Part shown: in pieces, positions 5,940 through 7,860 of the stretch
How the letters are laid out: each line of letters starts with the position of its first letter
How positions within the stretch are numbered: the first letter of the stretch is position 1
NCBI GenBank assembly: GCA_910578995.1
Contig: CAJTSY010000102.1
Span: 1-7,860, forward strand
Direction: 5' to 3'
DNA length: 7,860 nt
Source: an uncultured Acetatifactor sp.
GTDB lineage: Bacteria; Bacillota; Clostridia; Lachnospirales; Lachnospiraceae
Program-made: the position numbers and the translations under genes
The notes under the pieces: model-generated
Told to the model about the DNA's origin: nothing
Database searches by the model: none
What the model saw: the letters and a program-made list of their open reading frames with translations, nothing else

Positions 5940-6716
5940 ATGGATAAGAAAAATTCTGACGAAAAGGAAATACAGCAGCTGCGGAACCGTTTCTGCGACC
6001 TGGCGGATAAAAGTTTTCGGCAGGGCGTTTATACCTTTACGGGATTTCTGGGACTGGCTGACCAGGATATTTTCTGGCAGGAGGAAGCGCGGATAAAGTA
6101 TGCGGGATATTGTCTCAACGGGGGATTTGAAGGGGCGGAGAGACTGATGGTAAGATTTGGCAGTCCCGAAGAACTGGGGTATGAGGCGGATTTTCCCATA
6201 GCATGCATCCGAATATGCCCGTTGGCGAGAAAATTTGCCGACGATCTGTCCCACAGGGATTTCCTGGGGGCGCTGATGAATCTGGGCATCGACAGGAGCA
6301 CCCTTGGCGACATCAAGATGGCAGAGGAAGGGGCATGTTTGTTCTGCTTAGATTCCATTGCGGAGTTTATCTGTGAAAATCTGAGCCAGGTTAAGCATAC
6401 CAACGTGGCCTGCAGCCGGACGGAAGAGACAGGAATGATCCTGACGGAAAAGCCGGACAGGGTGATCCTGCATGTGCCTTCCCTGAGGGCGGATGCCGTG
6501 CTGTCCAGGGTTTATGATCTGTCCAGGGAGAAAAGCCTGGAGCTCTTCCGGGCGGGAAAGGTTTACCTGAACGGCCGCCGCTGCGACAACGGCTCAAAGC
6601 AGCTGAAAACCGGGGACACGGTGAATGCCAGGGGAAGCGGCAAATTTGTGCTGTCAGGGGAACCAAGAGAGACCAGAAAGGGCAGACTGGCCGTGGAGGC
6701 AGATGTCTATCGGTGA
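5940..6716 (+). CDS. ylmH: YlmH-family S4-domain RNA-binding protein
   Basis: This is a 258-residue cytoplasmic protein of the YlmH family, which binds ribosomal RNA or stalled 50S complexes through a C-terminal S4 domain. In Bacillus and its relatives the gene sits by divIVA and sepF, and the protein has been linked to ribosome rescue. The central family hallmark HRDFLGALMNLGIDRSTLGDI-like segment is at residues 105-125. The S4 domain spans about 181-238, from SLRADAVLSRVYDLSR through AGKVYLNGR to the GDTVNARGSGKF end. I chose ATG 5940 over the upstream in-frame TTG at 5919 because GGGGAG at 5927-5932 lies 7 nt before it. Both flanks differ from the Bacillus division cluster: a metal GTPase pair upstream (separated by a terminator) and a PF06541 protein downstream. 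No clear promoter is visible in the 34 bp between the terminator and the start, so expression may come from read-through or a site I cannot see. Confidence 0.88.
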   Translation: MDKKNSDEKEIQQLRNRFCDLADKSFRQGVYTFTGFLGLADQDIFWQEEARIKYAGYCLNGGFEGAERLMVRFGSPEELGYEADFPIACIRICPLARKFADDLSHRDFLGALMNLGIDRSTLGDIKMAEEGACLFCLDSIAEFICENLSQVKHTNVACSRTEETGMILTEKPDRVILHVPSLRADAVLSRVYDLSREKSLELFRAGKVYLNGRRCDNGSKQLKTGDTVNARGSGKFVLSGEPRETRKGRLAVEADVYR

Positions 6717-6750
6717 CGGCCCGCGGTGTTGTTCCATGGCAGGACTGTAC

Positions 6751-6820
6751 GGAGGGTAATTTATTCCTATAGATTTTTCACTCAATTTACATGAGAGGTT
6801 AATATGTATTCCTATTCGAT
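6751..6820 (+). repeat. Duplicated translation-initiation region before the PF06541 gene
   Basis: GGAGGGTAAT followed by TATTCCTATAGAT (6751-6774) closely matches GAGAGGTTAATATG followed by TATTCCTATTCGAT (6793-6820). The shared TATTCCTAT is exact at 6762-6770 and 6807-6815, 45 bp apart. The upstream copy has a ribosome-binding-site-like GGAGGG but no start codon. Confidence 0.5.
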
Positions 6821-7860
6821 GGTACAATGGCTGTTCTTTTTTTATATCTACTGTTTTGCCGGGTGGTGTATTGAATCCGGGTATGTATCGGTGAAAGAGC
6901 GGAAGCTCACCAACCGGGGATTTATGAGAGGGCCTTTTCTGCCGCTTTATGGAAGCGGGGCCATTATGATGCTGGTGGTGTCCATGCCTTTTCAGGATCA
7001 TATTGTGCTGACTTATCTGGCAGGCTGCGTGGGGGCTACGGTTCTGGAGTATGTCACCGGTGTCACCATGGAGGCTTTATTTAAAATTCGTTACTGGGAT
7101 TATTCCAACAACCGATTTAATTTTCAGGGACATGTCTGCCTGGGAACTTCGTTGGCCTGGGGCTTTCTCACAATCCTGATGACGGAGGTGGTTCATGTTC
7201 CCGTGGAGAAATTTGGCCTCTCCATTCCGAATCAGCTTCTGACAGTATTGACTTTTATCATGACTGTAGGGATCGCGGCGGATTTTGCCCTCTCTTTCAA
7301 GGCGGCAATCGATATCCGCAATGTTCTGGTGAAAATGGAGCAGGTCAAGCGTGAAATGGTGCATCTCCAGAAGCGGCTTGACGTGGTAATCGCCCTGGCA
7401 GGCCGGGAGGTTACAAACCACAGGGCTGCCCTGGCGGAAGGGATGAACTCGGCCGTGGAAGAATGGACCGGGGGCATGACCGAGCGGATCGAGGATGTGA
7501 AATCCGGTATTGAGAGTAAACTGGAGACGGCAAAGAACATGGTGTTGTCCAGGCCTGCGGAATACTGGGAGGGCATCAAGGAAGAGCTCCTGGATCTGAA
7601 GACAAAGTATGCTGTCTATGTGGCGGACCGGAACAGACTGGGAAAAATCAGGGATTTCTTCCAGAAAGACATGATTCGTTCCAATCCCCATATGACCTCG
7701 CGGAAATACAGGGAGGCATTTGAAGAAATCCGGCGGGAAATGGCCGCGAAGAAGGATGCGGAGCAGGATACGAAGGCGGAGCAGGACGTTAAGGCGGAGC
7801 GTGGCGCCGGGGCAGGGCAGGACGTTAAGGCGGAGCATAGTGCCGGGGCAGGGCAGGACG
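6804..7860 (+). CDS. PF06541-family membrane protein with long coiled-coil tail (3' end beyond window)
   Basis: This is an open reading frame of 352 complete codons without a stop at the window end. The N-terminal ~170 residues match the 'putative ABC-transporter type IV' family (PF06541): AGWCIES at 19-25, NRGFMRGPFLPLYG at 37-50, LEYVTG at 81-86, and WDYS plus FNFQGH around 98-110. About five membrane segments lie near residues 7-25, 52-70, 72-90, 113-132 and 146-168. From about 170 the protein is charged and heptad-like (VKMEQVKREMVHLQKRLDV), so it is probably a cytoplasmic coiled coil, ending in an Ala/Glu/Gly-rich repeat tail. AGAGG at 6794-6798, 5 nt before ATG 6804, supports the start. 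Despite the family name there is no evidence for transport and no ATPase nearby. It follows ylmH by 87 bp and may share its transcript. Function unknown. Confidence 0.8.
   Translation, partial: MYSYSMVQWLFFFYIYCFAGWCIESGYVSVKERKLTNRGFMRGPFLPLYGSGAIMMLVVSMPFQDHIVLTYLAGCVGATVLEYVTGVTMEALFKIRYWDYSNNRFNFQGHVCLGTSLAWGFLTILMTEVVHVPVEKFGLSIPNQLLTVLTFIMTVGIAADFALSFKAAIDIRNVLVKMEQVKREMVHLQKRLDVVIALAGREVTNHRAALAEGMNSAVEEWTGGMTERIEDVKSGIESKLETAKNMVLSRPAEYWEGIKEELLDLKTKYAVYVADRNRLGKIRDFFQKDMIRSNPHMTSRKYREAFEEIRREMAAKKDAEQDTKAEQDVKAERGAGAGQDVKAEHSAGAGQD
7761..7860 (+). repeat. Nested 18-bp and 36-bp in-frame repeats in the PF06541 tail
   Basis: Two 18-bp units encode AEQDTK and AEQDVK (7760-7795 approximately). 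A 36-bp unit then encodes QDVKAE plus [R/H][G/S]AGAG twice. GCAGGACGTTAAGGCGGAGC is exact at 7781-7800 and 7817-7836, and a third copy begins at 7853 and is cut by the window end. All periods are multiples of three, so the repeats expand the protein tail without shifting frame. Confidence 0.85.

Noticed and set aside
6762..6773. A TATAGA -10 box (6768-6773) as a promoter for the PF06541 gene
   Set aside because: No acceptable -35 lies at 16-18 bp upstream, so the evidence is too weak to call.
7077..7838. A 253-codon minus-strand frame at the window end
   Set aside because: It is antisense to the PF06541 gene, whose + strand frame has strong family motifs and a ribosome binding site.

Overview
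The window looks like chromosome of a Lachnospiraceae-like member of the Clostridia (Bacillota). The evidence is AGGAGG-type ribosome binding sites, a GC-rich Clostridia-style codon use, and protein families typical of that group: an ABC exporter permease of the 'putative ABC exporter' family, a long-form PyrF, YlmH, and a PF06541-type membrane protein. This assignment is inferred from gene content; no 16S or other marker is present. All genes I can support lie on the + strand.

Layout. (1) 1-645: a short GGGGTAAA repeat, then an ABC ATPase that has lost its N-terminus, including Walker A. (2) 604-716: a five-copy imperfect ~24-bp repeat that crosses the ATPase stop codon. (3) 758-2338: the partner membrane subunit of the ABC exporter. 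(4) 2360-2440: two hairpins and a TATAAT promoter ahead of pyrF. (5) 2468-3427: pyrF, orotidine 5'-phosphate decarboxylase. (6) 3435-3648: a hairpin with a T run, a TTGACA promoter, and a leader of about 110 nt. (7) 3649-5862: two consecutive COG0523/CobW-family GTPases, closed by a terminator at 5878-5905. (8) 5940-6716: ylmH, an S4-domain RNA-binding protein. (9) 6804-7860: a PF06541 membrane protein with a long cytoplasmic coiled-coil and repeat tail that runs off the window.

The most interesting unit is the GTPase pair at 3649-5862. The first has canonical COG0523 motifs plus a linker of about 97 residues carrying 44 His and 9 Cys, with five DGEC repeats. The second keeps the P-loop but lacks CxCC, and its C-terminal ~90 residues resemble the C-terminal domain of YcgQ/TIGR03943 (DUF1980) proteins, usually found beside COG0701 permeases. 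Together they suggest a metal-handling module, probably for zinc or another transition metal, in which one GTPase stores or delivers metal and the other acts through a YcgQ-like domain. The metal, the partner and the regulator cannot be read from this window.

Intergenic gaps are all shorter than 300 bp. No tRNA, rRNA, CRISPR array, insertion sequence or known riboswitch was recognised.
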